The notes under the pieces are model-generated. The model searched no databases. It was not told where the DNA came from and saw only the letters and a list, made by a program, of their open reading frames with translations. A stretch of DNA of 64,000 bases, taken from assembly GCA_965203985.1 (NCBI GenBank), contig CBDBDS010000013.1, forward strand, positions 1-64,000. Direction: 5' to 3'. Both the position numbers and the translations under genes were made by a program. The first letter of the stretch is position 1. The number at the start of each line of letters is the position of its first letter. Source of the stretch: Bin87 sp965203985 (GTDB lineage: Bacteria > Chloroflexota > Dehalococcoidia > Lucifugimonadales > UBA3495). Positions 8,561 to 17,526 of this stretch are shown here, piece by piece.

Positions 8561-9724
8561 ATGATGGTCGACCCGCTCATGCAACGCAGCGAAACCCGCA
8601 TTCTGACCACCCATACCGGCAGCCTGCCCCGACCCGAGGGCCTGGTTGAGATGCTGGGCTCGCTGTCTCGAGGCGAAGCGGTGGATCAGGCTGTGCTGGA
8701 CACAGCCGCGCAGGAGGCCACCGTCAACGTCGTATCGGCGCAATTGGACGCCGGCGTGGACGTAATCAACAACGGAGAGCAGTCCCGGATCAGTTTCTCC
8801 ACCTACGTGACCCAGCGCATGGCCGGCTTCGGCGGTTCGTGGACGCGTCGCGGGCATCGCGATCAGAACGAATACCCGTCCCTGGTGCGACCCCGGGTAG
8901 TGCAACTCATGCGCGACGTGCCCACCTGCGTGGGGCCGCTGAACTACGAGCGTCCGGATCTGGTCGAGCGGGAATGCCGCCAGTTCATCGACGCCGTCGC
9001 TGCCGCCGGCAGCCAGCCGCAGGACCTGTTCATGACTGCCGCATCGCCCGGCATCGTGGCCTTGACCCTGGGCAATCGCTACTACGACAGCCACGAGGAC
9101 TACGTTTTCGCCCTGGCCGAGGAGCTCCGCAAGGAGTACGAGATCATCGTGTCCAACGGCCTGACCTTGCAGTTGGACTGTCCCGACCTGGCCATGGAGC
9201 GGCACATCTCCTACCAGGACGAGCCGCTGTCCGCCTTCCGCGACGTGGTCGCCCTGCACATCCGCGCCATCAACCACGCCCTGACGAACATCCCGCCCGA
9301 TCAGGTGCGCCTCCATGTCTGCTGGGGCAACAGCGAGGGCCCGCACCATTACGACGTCCCGTTGGAGGATATCGTCGACCTGCTGTACGAGGCCAACGTC
9401 GGCGCTCTGGTCATGGAAATGGCCAACCCTCGCCATGCCCACGAGCATCGCGTGTACCGCGACCGCCCGCTGCCCGAGGGGATGCTGCTCGTCGCCGGCG
9501 TCATCGACACCAAGACCAACTACGTGGAGCATCCCCGGCTGGTGGCCGACAGGTTGCACCAGGCCGTGGCCGCCGCGGGCGGCGATCCAACCCGCGTGCT
9601 GGCCGGCACCGATTGCGGTTTCGACACCTCCGCCGGCTCCAATCGCGTTGAGGCCGGCATCGTCTGGCTCAAACTCCAGACCATGCGCGAGGGCGCGGAT
9701 ATCGCCAGCCGGGAGCTGTTCTGA
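8561..9724 (+). CDS. Cobalamin-independent methionine synthase (MetE C-terminal)-like protein
   Basis: A 387-residue TIM-barrel protein of the MetE catalytic-domain/UROD superfamily, without the duplicated N-terminal half of full-length MetE. The opening 'LTTHTGSLPRP' is typical. Likely zinc ligands are the H-V-C of RLHVCWGN (about residue 250) and the Cys in LAGTDCGFDT (about 350), with a Glu or Asp between them. Stand-alone proteins like this transfer methyl groups to thiols in several catabolic or salvage settings, and the methyl donor here is unknown. Several in-frame starts exist (8561, 8564, 8579); none has a clear ribosome site. The gene precedes an amidohydrolase by 75 bp. Confidence 0.85.
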   Translation: MMVDPLMQRSETRILTTHTGSLPRPEGLVEMLGSLSRGEAVDQAVLDTAAQEATVNVVSAQLDAGVDVINNGEQSRISFSTYVTQRMAGFGGSWTRRGHRDQNEYPSLVRPRVVQLMRDVPTCVGPLNYERPDLVERECRQFIDAVAAAGSQPQDLFMTAASPGIVALTLGNRYYDSHEDYVFALAEELRKEYEIIVSNGLTLQLDCPDLAMERHISYQDEPLSAFRDVVALHIRAINHALTNIPPDQVRLHVCWGNSEGPHHYDVPLEDIVDLLYEANVGALVMEMANPRHAHEHRVYRDRPLPEGMLLVAGVIDTKTNYVEHPRLVADRLHQAVAAAGGDPTRVLAGTDCGFDTSAGSNRVEAGIVWLKLQTMREGADIASRELF

Positions 9725-9799
9725 ACCAACCGACGGTCGCCTCCCGTGGCGTAGAATGACGCAAACCCTCCCGGCCCAACCACCCAAGGAGTCACCGCA

Positions 9800-10624
9800 A
9801 TGATCATCGATACCCACACCCACGTGGTCAGCAGCGACCGGTCCGCACACCCGCTCCATCCCGACGCCAGCGGCTGGTCTCTCGAAGTCAGCAACAACGT
9901 CGAGGACCTCATCGCCGAGATGGACGCCGCCGGCGTGGAGTGCGCCACGCTGGTCCAGCCCAACGGCACCTACGGCCTGGACAATTCCTACCAGTGCGAC
10001 AGCGCCCTCCGCTACGCTCCCCGCACCATCGCCGTCGGCATTCTCGATCCCGCCGCTGACGACGCCGCCGACAAACTCTCCTACTGGACCAACGAGCGCG
10101 GCATGTGGGGCGTCCGCCTGCAGAGCCAGGCCGAGCCCGACGACTCGCGATGCGATGCCCTGTGGGACCGCGCCGAGTCCCTGGGCATCCCCATCTCCAT
10201 CGGCGGCGGCGGGACGGCCGACCGGGTCAACCGCATGCGCAACATCGGCTCCCGCCATCCCAACGTGCAGTTCGCCCCGGACCACTTCGCCGGCTGGAGC
10301 AACTCCGACGACAAGGCCGGCATGACCGCCGCCCTGGAACAGCTGGCCACGCTGCCCAACGCCCATTTGCGGTACTCCAGCACCAGCCTCGGCCCCTACG
10401 CCGACCTGTCCGACGACGAAAAGGACCTGTTCCGTCGCGTCATCGAGGCGTTCACCCCGCGCCGCATGATGTGGGGCTCCAATTTCCCGTCCTCGCGCGC
10501 CGGCGGATTCATCGGCCAGGTAGAACTGGGCAAAACCGCGCTCCCCTGGCTCTCCGCCGAGGATCTGGACTGGATGATGGGAGGAGCCGCCGCCACCTTC
10601 TGGCCCATGCTCCAGGCCCCGTAG
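9800..10624 (+). CDS. Amidohydrolase-family (ACMSD-like) metal hydrolase/decarboxylase
   Basis: A 274-residue TIM-barrel hydrolase. It starts IDTHTHVVS, giving the H-x-H metal pair. Later it has 'PDHFAGW', a His-containing strand, and near the end 'MMWGSNFPSSRAGG', where the usual catalytic Asp of G(T/S)D(W/F)P is replaced by Asn (GSNFP), as in some lactonase-type members. AAGGAG lies about 9 bp upstream of the ATG. Members include lactonases, decarboxylases and imidases in aromatic breakdown. It follows the MetE-like gene and may share its transcript. Confidence 0.87.
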   Translation: MIIDTHTHVVSSDRSAHPLHPDASGWSLEVSNNVEDLIAEMDAAGVECATLVQPNGTYGLDNSYQCDSALRYAPRTIAVGILDPAADDAADKLSYWTNERGMWGVRLQSQAEPDDSRCDALWDRAESLGIPISIGGGGTADRVNRMRNIGSRHPNVQFAPDHFAGWSNSDDKAGMTAALEQLATLPNAHLRYSSTSLGPYADLSDDEKDLFRRVIEAFTPRRMMWGSNFPSSRAGGFIGQVELGKTALPWLSAEDLDWMMGGAAATFWPMLQAP

Positions 10625-10665
10625 TATTGGCCCACCAACAATACACAATAGGAGGAACACGCTCC

Positions 10666-11862
10666 ATGACCAACAATGACGCGGACATTGATGCCCTGAA
10701 AACTTTGGTCGATGACATCGAAGATTTGGAACGTTTGGAAGCCCTTGCCGACCGCTTCAACATGTTCGAGGCTCTCGGCCTGGTCAGGCAAGAGATACGC
10801 CATTCGGCCTTTCTACGCTGGATTCTTGACCCTGCTGAGCATCACGGTCTTGGCGATTACCCGCTGCGCCAGTTTGTCCGGCAAGTGATCAAAGCCGGTG
10901 AGGCTGTTCCCGGGAACACGCCCTCGCTCTTCGATTTGGATGGCTGGAATCTCGCACGGGCCGAAGTTCGCAAAGAGTGGCGCCACATTGACCTGCTTAT
11001 TGTCTGCGCAGACCAAAAATTCGTGTGCGCAATCGAGAACAAGATTGACTCAGGTGAGGGACCCTGTCAGCTCAAACGCTACCAGGGCGTTGTGCAGCAA
11101 GCGTTTCCCGGGTACCAGAAAGTCTTTGTCTTCCTGACCATATCTGGTTATGCGCCCGAACCTCCTTCTGATGAAACATGGATCCCGATGAGCTACCAAG
11201 ACATCGCGACGGCCATCGAGAATGTCTTGGCGAGGAGGGAAAGCCAACTCAACGACGAAATCAAGCTGTTCGTCCAACAATATCTCGACATGGTGCGGAG
11301 GCATATCGTGGAAGATTCCGAAATGCAGGAACTGTGCCAGCGGCTTTACAAAAACCACCGCCGTGCGCTGGATTTGATATTCGAGCATCGGCCCGACCGC
11401 GCCACAGAGGTATACGACAACATTCAGGATTACATTGGTTCACGCAAGGATGAACTGATCCCACTTCCCAGCAACAAATCCTACATCAGGTTCATGCCGA
11501 AGAAAATGGATGTTCTTCCGCGGGTAGGTACAGCAGACGAGTCCCAACGATTGTTGACTTGCCTGCTTGGAAATAATGGGGGGCGAGTACGTTTCAAATT
11601 GGAACTCGGACCTGGACCTGAGGAAATCCGGAGGCAAGTGTATGAAAAATTGAGAGAATTGCCCGCAGTATTCGGAAACTCTACTGCTAAGCTGTCGCCG
11701 CAGTGGTTTTCCTTCCGCGGCTTGAGCGACACTTGGATTGGTCAGGACGAATACGATGACTTCAGCGATGAGGAAATTAAGGACGCAATCGCTCGCAGAA
11801 TCGACTCCTTAGTTGCTGACAAGGTCAACGCGATCGCGGATGCGCTTCGGGGCATACACTGA
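10666..11862 (+). CDS. PD-(D/E)XK nuclease-superfamily protein
   Basis: A 398-residue protein with a PD-(D/E)XK core in its N-terminal third: an acidic helix residue (E42 in LVRQEIRHSAFLRWIL), D109 in HIDLLIV, then E124-N-K126 in CAIENKID and a following 'QLKRYQ' helix. The rest (about 200-398) is unrecognised and may bind nucleic acid. This type (often called PDDEXK_20) is found in bacterial defence and mobile-element contexts. A clear GGAGG precedes the ATG at 10666. Codon use is visibly more A/T-rich than in the flanking catabolic genes, suggesting separate acquisition. It stands alone without a recognisable methyltransferase beside it. Confidence 0.8.
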   Translation: MTNNDADIDALKTLVDDIEDLERLEALADRFNMFEALGLVRQEIRHSAFLRWILDPAEHHGLGDYPLRQFVRQVIKAGEAVPGNTPSLFDLDGWNLARAEVRKEWRHIDLLIVCADQKFVCAIENKIDSGEGPCQLKRYQGVVQQAFPGYQKVFVFLTISGYAPEPPSDETWIPMSYQDIATAIENVLARRESQLNDEIKLFVQQYLDMVRRHIVEDSEMQELCQRLYKNHRRALDLIFEHRPDRATEVYDNIQDYIGSRKDELIPLPSNKSYIRFMPKKMDVLPRVGTADESQRLLTCLLGNNGGRVRFKLELGPGPEEIRRQVYEKLRELPAVFGNSTAKLSPQWFSFRGLSDTWIGQDEYDDFSDEEIKDAIARRIDSLVADKVNAIADALRGIH

Positions 11863-11893
11863 TTCGGACACAGACAGAAGCCGCCACGAACCA

Positions 11894-13141
11894 ATGCCCG
11901 CACCAACTAACGCGGGGTCGCTCTGGGAGTTCGCCAGCGCCCGGGGCATGAACCGCCGCCGGTTCCTGGCGCTCATGGCCGCCGGCGGCGCCACAGCCGT
12001 ACTGGCCGCGTGCGGAGGCATCGGTTCGCCGGATACTACGGGAGGTTCGCAATCTCTGGCAACAGGCGCCGAACCGGTGCGCGACGGTCCCTGGTTCAAG
12101 GACCCTTCGCCGTTCATCGTCCGCGGCGACAAGGGCCTCGAGGCGCGGCTGGAAAACATGCAGGGCGCCATCACGCCCAATCGGCTGTTCTTCGTCCGCA
12201 ACAACTCGGTCAGCCTGGACTTGGACGTCACGGGCTGGCGTCTCACCGTGGAGGGCGATGCGGTATCGGAGCCGCTGGAGCTGACCTACGCACAAATCCG
12301 CAGCCTGCCCAGCCGCACCCTCACGTCTTACCTGGAATGCGCCGGCAATCACCGCGCCATGTTCGGGGTGATGAACGGTCAAGAAGCAGCCGGAACTCAG
12401 TGGATGACCGGGGCAGTTGGCAACGGCGAATGGGTCGGAGCGCAACTCCGGGATGTACTGACGCTGGCCGGCATCCAACCTAACGCCGTCTCCGTGTTGC
12501 TGGTGGGCCTGGACGTAGAATCTCCCGAGGAAGGCTTTCGCTACGTCCTGCCGGTGGAAAAGGCGATGGATGCGGACACCCTGCTGGCCTATGCTCTGAA
12601 CGGCGAGACGTTGCCCCGAGACCACGGCTTCCCGTTGCGCGCCCTGGTGCCCGGGTGGGTCGGCACCGCCAACGTGAAGTGGCTGGGCCGCATCGTCGTG
12701 TCATCCGAGCCCATGTGGACCCGGAACAACACCACGTCGTACACGCTTATCGGCGATGCGTACCCACCAGTGGGAGAGTCGCTGGGCCAGCCCGTAACCG
12801 AGCAGATCATCAAGAGTGCCCTGGCCCTGTCGTGGCCGGCGGAATTGTCGCCCGGTCCACACCGGCTTCACGGCTACGCCCATTCGCCGCGAGGCCCCAT
12901 CTCGCGCGTGGAGTGGAGCGCAGACGCCGGCCAGACGTGGAACGACGCGACACTGTCGGGTTCGCAGCCCGACCACTCCTGGGCGCGGTTCGAGTTCCAG
13001 TGGGACGCCGCGCCCGGCGAACACGCCATAATGACGCGGGCCACCGACACGGCCGGCAACACCCAGCCGGACCGCGTGCCCTTCAACGAGAAGGGATACC
13101 TGTTCAACCAGCCCCTGCGGCACCCGGTGCGAGTGGCCTAG
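11894..13141 (+). CDS. TAT-exported sulfite-oxidase-like molybdopterin oxidoreductase
   Basis: A 415-residue molybdoenzyme. A twin-arginine signal (MNRRRFLALMAAGG) is followed by a lipobox-like LAAC, so it may be an exported lipoprotein. The Mo-binding domain includes LECAGNH, whose Cys is the molybdenum ligand, and 'GFPLRALVPGWVGTANVKWL', typical of sulfite oxidase and YedY-like enzymes. A C-terminal dimerisation domain (about 300-400) follows. There is no haem domain, so electrons must go to a separate carrier. The start at 11894 leaves a short N-terminal extension; ATG at 11948 (MNRRRF) is equally possible. It lies 31 bp after the nuclease-like gene but is probably unrelated in function. 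Confidence 0.88.
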   Translation: MPAPTNAGSLWEFASARGMNRRRFLALMAAGGATAVLAACGGIGSPDTTGGSQSLATGAEPVRDGPWFKDPSPFIVRGDKGLEARLENMQGAITPNRLFFVRNNSVSLDLDVTGWRLTVEGDAVSEPLELTYAQIRSLPSRTLTSYLECAGNHRAMFGVMNGQEAAGTQWMTGAVGNGEWVGAQLRDVLTLAGIQPNAVSVLLVGLDVESPEEGFRYVLPVEKAMDADTLLAYALNGETLPRDHGFPLRALVPGWVGTANVKWLGRIVVSSEPMWTRNNTTSYTLIGDAYPPVGESLGQPVTEQIIKSALALSWPAELSPGPHRLHGYAHSPRGPISRVEWSADAGQTWNDATLSGSQPDHSWARFEFQWDAAPGEHAIMTRATDTAGNTQPDRVPFNEKGYLFNQPLRHPVRVA

Positions 13142-13186
13142 CCTCGATTTCCCCAGGGCGGTCTCACGCGCGGGGTGCGTCTCGCT

Positions 13187-15133
13187 CTACGCGTGGCACG
13201 CCTTCTCGCAGTGGTCGCTGGGCGGCACGTCCAGCACCGGGTTCGTGTCGAAGAACCCCACCGGCTTCAGGCTGAACCCGCAGTAGGCCACCGGCGAAAT
13301 GGGCCAGTCCTCCGGCCGCGGCACGTGATGGTAGCCCAGCGTGTACCAGACCACCACGTCCGTGTCCGCCACGTTGCGGTTGTTCCTGGTGTACTCCGGC
13401 AGACCCGCGCCGCCCGGGTGCTGGTTGGGATACGGCCCCGTGGCCGCGATCTCGTCCCGGTGGTATGGCGTCACCCACAGGTGCCTGGTCATGAACCCGG
13501 CCCGCTTGATGATGCTGGCGTCGGGATGGGCGAAGGGCAGGATGTTCTCGCCGGGCATGAGTTTGTAACTCACCGGCTGCCCCAGCGCGTTCTTCGCGGT
13601 CGAGCTGGACACCAGCCAGTACCGCCCGCTCATGGGGTCGATCACCCGCTGCGCCTCGTGCTCCGTGCCCAGCAGGGTTTTCTGCGCGTAGAAGGCGTTG
13701 TTGTGCGGGTTGTCCGGACCCGGCGGCTCGGCGACGGTGTTCACCTCGAACACCGAGTTTTTCTCGCCGTCCACGCTCATGTCCATGCGGAAGTTGAAGA
13801 AGTGCTGGTGGATGTGCGCGTTGAGTTGCGGCGCGACGATGGTACCGTACTTCGGCGTCTCGCCCTCGGCGATGCCGGCGGTGTTGATGATGCCGGTCAG
13901 CTTGATCTCCATCTGGATGGTGCCGTCCTGGTAGAAGTACCAGAAGAAACCGTACTCGTAGTTGCCCACCGTGGCCACGCTGGAAATCACCAGCCGCCGC
14001 GAGCGCCGCACCTCGGTCTGCCCGCTGCGCCAGTCGGTGTGCTTCCACAGGATGCCGTAGTCCTCCTCGTGCATACACACCGCGTTGGGGATGGTGAAGG
14101 GCTCGCCCTGCCCGTTGTTCAGCACTGCGTCGAAGTAGTAAATTTCGCCGAGGCAGTCGCAGCCCAGGGTCAGGGAGTTGGTGAGTGATCCGATGCCGTA
14201 CTCGCCGGCGTCGAAGGCGTTCTTGCGGTAGTGGTCCTTGCCGGGGTCGCCGTAGGGCACCACCATATCCGACAGCGCCGCCCGGTACAGGACGGGACGC
14301 ACCCGACCCTGGTCCTCGTACCCCACGGTGTGGATCACCAGTCCCTCCCGGGGCGTGAACCCGACCCGCAGGTGCCACTTCTGCCAGGTCACCTTCCAGC
14401 CGTCCACCTGGAAACTCGATCCCTCCGGCTGGGCGATGTCCAGCGGCTTCAGGTCCTCGCGGAACTTGCCCACGAACTCCGCGCCGTAGTTGCCGGGCTC
14501 CGGCGGAAGCGGAATCACGCCGTAGTCGTCGATGCGCACCACTTCCATCTTGTTCAAGTCCACCACGGCGGTGACGCCCTCGATGGGGCGGGCGTAGCCG
14601 TTGTCCGTGGGGCTGGTCCGGGCAAAGTTCCGGCACAGCACCAGCCGCCGGCCTTCCTCGTCCTCGTACCCGTAGTTGCCCGCCGACCAGGGGTCGACCA
14701 TCACCAAGCTGGGGTCGGTGATGCCCCGCTTCTTGATGGCCGCCTGGAACCTCGCGTCCGCCTGCACGGCGGCTTCGCACTCCATGAACTCGTCGAACAT
14801 CACCCGGGGCTGCACACCCGGGATATGCTCCCACGACACGACGCGCCGGTCATTCAGCGACACCACCGCTTCGTAGGTCGCCTGGGCGTCGTTGTCCAAC
14901 ACCACCAGGAACGCTTCGCGCCCCACCGGGTCGCCCGCCTTGAACTCCAGAACGCTGTCCTTGAGCGGCTCCCGCAGCACCACGGTTTCGAACCGCGTTC
15001 GCGGCCCCAGGTCGCGCTGGGACTTCAGTATCGCTGAAGCATCGGCAATCTCGTCCGGCGTGAGCGGGTCCAGCGGGTGAGAGACCACGGAGCGTGGTGC
15101 GTCCTGCGCGGGCGCCTTGGTGGAAATGGCCAT
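13187..15133 (-). CDS. Copper amine oxidase (primary-amine oxidase)
   Basis: A 648-residue copper/topaquinone enzyme that oxidises primary amines to aldehydes, ammonia and H2O2. The N2/N3 domains occupy about 55-230. The catalytic base Asp is D308 (NAFDAGEYGIG). The topaquinone precursor is Y392 in VGNYEYG. Copper ligands are H442 and H444 in HIHQHFF and a later His in MTRHLWVTPY. The start at 15133 has a good GGAGGAGG site; a longer open frame upstream runs into a repeat and is rejected. No signal peptide is seen, so a cytosolic or unconventional location is likely. It is convergent with the sulfite-oxidase-like gene and is preceded by a MITE-like element. Confidence 0.92.
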   Translation of the reverse strand: MAISTKAPAQDAPRSVVSHPLDPLTPDEIADASAILKSQRDLGPRTRFETVVLREPLKDSVLEFKAGDPVGREAFLVVLDNDAQATYEAVVSLNDRRVVSWEHIPGVQPRVMFDEFMECEAAVQADARFQAAIKKRGITDPSLVMVDPWSAGNYGYEDEEGRRLVLCRNFARTSPTDNGYARPIEGVTAVVDLNKMEVVRIDDYGVIPLPPEPGNYGAEFVGKFREDLKPLDIAQPEGSSFQVDGWKVTWQKWHLRVGFTPREGLVIHTVGYEDQGRVRPVLYRAALSDMVVPYGDPGKDHYRKNAFDAGEYGIGSLTNSLTLGCDCLGEIYYFDAVLNNGQGEPFTIPNAVCMHEEDYGILWKHTDWRSGQTEVRRSRRLVISSVATVGNYEYGFFWYFYQDGTIQMEIKLTGIINTAGIAEGETPKYGTIVAPQLNAHIHQHFFNFRMDMSVDGEKNSVFEVNTVAEPPGPDNPHNNAFYAQKTLLGTEHEAQRVIDPMSGRYWLVSSSTAKNALGQPVSYKLMPGENILPFAHPDASIIKRAGFMTRHLWVTPYHRDEIAATGPYPNQHPGGAGLPEYTRNNRNVADTDVVVWYTLGYHHVPRPEDWPISPVAYCGFSLKPVGFFDTNPVLDVPPSDHCEKACHA

Positions 15134-15235
15134 GACGACCTCCTCCGGAGTTATCCTTACTTGATGAACGGTTTTCACGTCTGGTTTTCGGACGCTAACA
15201 GCGCCGTACTTTGAGGTCAAGCGGCGCGCCGGTCC

Positions 15236-15390
15236 GTGGGTACTCAGAATACAGGAGGTTGTCATTGCGAGGCGCTTGCGCCGTGGCAGTCTCGACACCG
15301 TAGCAGCAGTGTCCGCATCCAGGGACTCCCCTACGCCAACGAGATTGCCGCGCTTCGCTCGCAATGACACCCGCAAGACTGAACAGTTAC
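15236..15390. mobile_element. Family B MITE-like element
   Basis: A 155-bp non-coding element in the 351-bp gap between copper amine oxidase and the NHL gene. The left end GTGGGTACTCAGAAT resembles the family terminus GTAGCTGTTCAGAAT, and the right end is its complement (ACTGAACAGTTAC). The interior is the GTCATTGCGAG...CTCGCAATGAC palindrome. Flanking 8-mers GCCGGTCC and GCCGGACG match at 6 of 8 positions, consistent with an aged target duplication. Confidence 0.75.
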
Positions 15391-15484
15391 GCCGGACGTT
15401 CTGCAACGAAATTCGCATCGGCATCCCGCCTCCGGTGCTACAATCCCGCTAAATTCGGAGCTATCCGAACGCGGAGGAAACGTC

Positions 15485-16321
15485 ATGGCCATCACCGTTG
15501 GCATGGGCGAGTTCATCTATGAATACCAACCGGAATGGCCGCGCCTCCCGGTGGGCCAGGGTTTCCAGGGCATCAGCGGGGTCGCGGTGGACAGCCGGGA
15601 CCGGGTCTACGTGTTCCAGCGGCAGGGCCCGCCCGTACTGGTATTCGACGGCGATGGGAACCCACTGGCCGCATGGGCACGGCCCGACGGCGTCCCCGCC
15701 GACGCTCACCACATCCACGTCGGGCCGGACGACTCGGTGTACCTGGTGGACCGGGACGCGCACCAGATCCTCAAGTACTCCAACGACGGTGAGCTGCTGT
15801 CCTCTATCGGCACTCGAGACCGCGCCGCCCTCCAGGCCCCGTTCAACCATCCGGCCGATGTCTGCGTGGCCCCTTCCGGCGAGCTGTTCGTCGCCGACGG
15901 CTACGGGAATTCCTCCGTACATCGCCTCGCCGCCGACGGTTCGCTGATCGCCTCCTTCGGCAGCCCCGGTCGCGGCCCCGGCCAGTTCATCGTGCCCCAC
16001 AGCATCCGCGTCTCCGCCGACGGCCGGGTCTACGTCGCCGACCGGGAGAACAACCGCGTGCAGGTGTTCACCGTCGACGGCGAATTCCTTGACCAGTGGA
16101 CCGACTTCAAATGCCCCATGGGCGTCCACATCGACGCCGACCAGCGGGTCTACGTCACCGACCAGGTGCCCCGCCTCAGCATCCTCACCCTGGACGGCGA
16201 GTTGCTGGCCCGGGGCCGCACCTTCGAGTATGCCCACCAAGTGTACACCGACTCTCAAGGCAACATCTACGGCGCCGACACCTCCAACCAGCGCGTGCAG
16301 AAGCTGGCTCGCGTGACGTGA
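15485..16321 (+). CDS. NHL-repeat beta-propeller protein
   Basis: A 278-residue protein made of about six repeats of the NHL type, recognisable by phrases such as 'GVAVDSRDRVYVFQR', 'DSVYLVDRDAHQILKY', 'GRVYVADRENNRVQVF' and 'GNIYGADTSNQRVQK'. This forms a six-bladed propeller like that of peptidyl-alpha-hydroxyglycine amidating lyase or SMP-30-like proteins. No signal peptide or catalytic signature is obvious, so it may be a lyase, a lactonase or a binding scaffold. The start follows GGAGG about 8 bp away. It is followed after 47 bp by an LLM-class oxidoreductase and could share its transcript. Confidence 0.85.
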   Translation: MAITVGMGEFIYEYQPEWPRLPVGQGFQGISGVAVDSRDRVYVFQRQGPPVLVFDGDGNPLAAWARPDGVPADAHHIHVGPDDSVYLVDRDAHQILKYSNDGELLSSIGTRDRAALQAPFNHPADVCVAPSGELFVADGYGNSSVHRLAADGSLIASFGSPGRGPGQFIVPHSIRVSADGRVYVADRENNRVQVFTVDGEFLDQWTDFKCPMGVHIDADQRVYVTDQVPRLSILTLDGELLARGRTFEYAHQVYTDSQGNIYGADTSNQRVQKLARVT

Positions 16322-16368
16322 CGGCCAGCCAAATCTCCGGCACACGAAAGCGCATCAGGAAGCCCGGC

Positions 16369-17496
16369 ATGCGATTTGCGGCGTTCACCACGGTAGCGGC
16401 GTCCGCCGGCGAGGCTGCCAGCGCCGCCGGCTTCCTGGACAACCTGCGGCAACAGGCCGTCCTCGCGGAGGCGCTCGGCTTCGAGGCCATCTGGCTGGGC
16501 GAGCACCACTTCACGCCGTTTGGAGTGGGCGACCTGCCCAATCCGATACTCCTGGGCGCGGACCTGGCTGCCCGAACCTCGCGCATCCGCATCGGCCAGA
16601 TGGCAAACATCGCCACCTGGTGGCATCCCATACGGCTGGCGGAAGACCTGGCGATGCTGGACAGCATGAGCGGAGGCCGCCTGGAGGTGGGGTTCGGCCG
16701 GGGCATCTGGCCCTATGAGGGGCCGCAGTTCCACCCCAACGCCGACCCGCGCCGCGATGCCGAAAACCGGGAACTGTTCCAGGAAACCGTCGAGATTGTT
16801 CGCAAGATCTGGACCGATGAGTATTTCAGCCACCACGGAGCCAACTACACTTTCCCCGCCCCCGACACCGTCTTCTCCCACCCAGAGCTGGCGTCCGATT
16901 CGGCGTGGCAGGACGGCGACCGGGTGACCCGCCTGCGCGTAACCCCGCGCCCGTACCAGCAACCGCATCCCCCGCTGTGGATGACCGTGTCCACCGACCG
17001 CTCGGTTACCACCGCCGCCCGGATGGGGCTGAAAGCCTGCTATTGGCAGCCGCCGCCGCTGCGCATCCGCCAGCGCATGGAAATCTACGCTGAGGCGCGC
17101 TCCCAGTCGGAAGACCGCCCCTTTGTGCTGGGCGAAGACCAGGCCGTCATGCGGTCCACCTACGTCGCCTCGTCCATGGAAGAAGCCAGGCGCGACGCTG
17201 AGGCCGCCATCATGTCCGCCTTCATATTCAACGATCCTTTCCGCGGGCGGCAGGTGTTCACCAATCCGGACGAGGAGTTGGACCCTGACGTCAGGCTGGA
17301 TTGGGACTTCCTCGAGCCGCGCACGCTGTTGGTGGGCTCGCCGGACAACGTCGCGGAGAAGATTCACGAGCTACGCGAGGTGTGCAACCTGGACTACCTG
17401 CTGGTGGAGTTTGCCCATTCCGGCCTGTCGCAGCGCCAAATCCTGCGCAACCTGGAGAACTTCGCCACCAAAGTTATGCCGCGCTTCGCCAATTAG
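16369..17496 (+). CDS. LLM-class flavin-dependent oxidoreductase (luciferase-like)
   Basis: A 375-residue bacterial-luciferase-like TIM barrel. Family features include the N-terminal 'LAEALGFEAIWLGEHHF', 'ARTSRIRIGQMANIATWWHPIRLAEDLAMLD', 'SGGRLEVGFGRG' and the C-terminal 'LLVGSPDNVAEKIHEL'. Members use reduced FMN and O2 to oxidise alkanes, aldehydes or sulfonates, or act as F420-dependent enzymes. The start at 16369 (MRFAAFTT) is chosen because the family normally begins here; the frame is open further upstream inside the NHL gene. It ends 30 bp from the convergent MFS gene. Confidence 0.9.
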   Translation: MRFAAFTTVAASAGEAASAAGFLDNLRQQAVLAEALGFEAIWLGEHHFTPFGVGDLPNPILLGADLAARTSRIRIGQMANIATWWHPIRLAEDLAMLDSMSGGRLEVGFGRGIWPYEGPQFHPNADPRRDAENRELFQETVEIVRKIWTDEYFSHHGANYTFPAPDTVFSHPELASDSAWQDGDRVTRLRVTPRPYQQPHPPLWMTVSTDRSVTTAARMGLKACYWQPPPLRIRQRMEIYAEARSQSEDRPFVLGEDQAVMRSTYVASSMEEARRDAEAAIMSAFIFNDPFRGRQVFTNPDEELDPDVRLDWDFLEPRTLLVGSPDNVAEKIHELREVCNLDYLLVEFAHSGLSQRQILRNLENFATKVMPRFAN

Positions 17497-17526
17497 GGAG
17501 CCCAATCAGTGGGATATCATGCGCGC

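Noticed and set aside
15134..15424. A longer N-terminus for copper amine oxidase
   Set aside because: The extra codons run through the MITE at 15236-15390, and ATG 15133 has a strong ribosome site.
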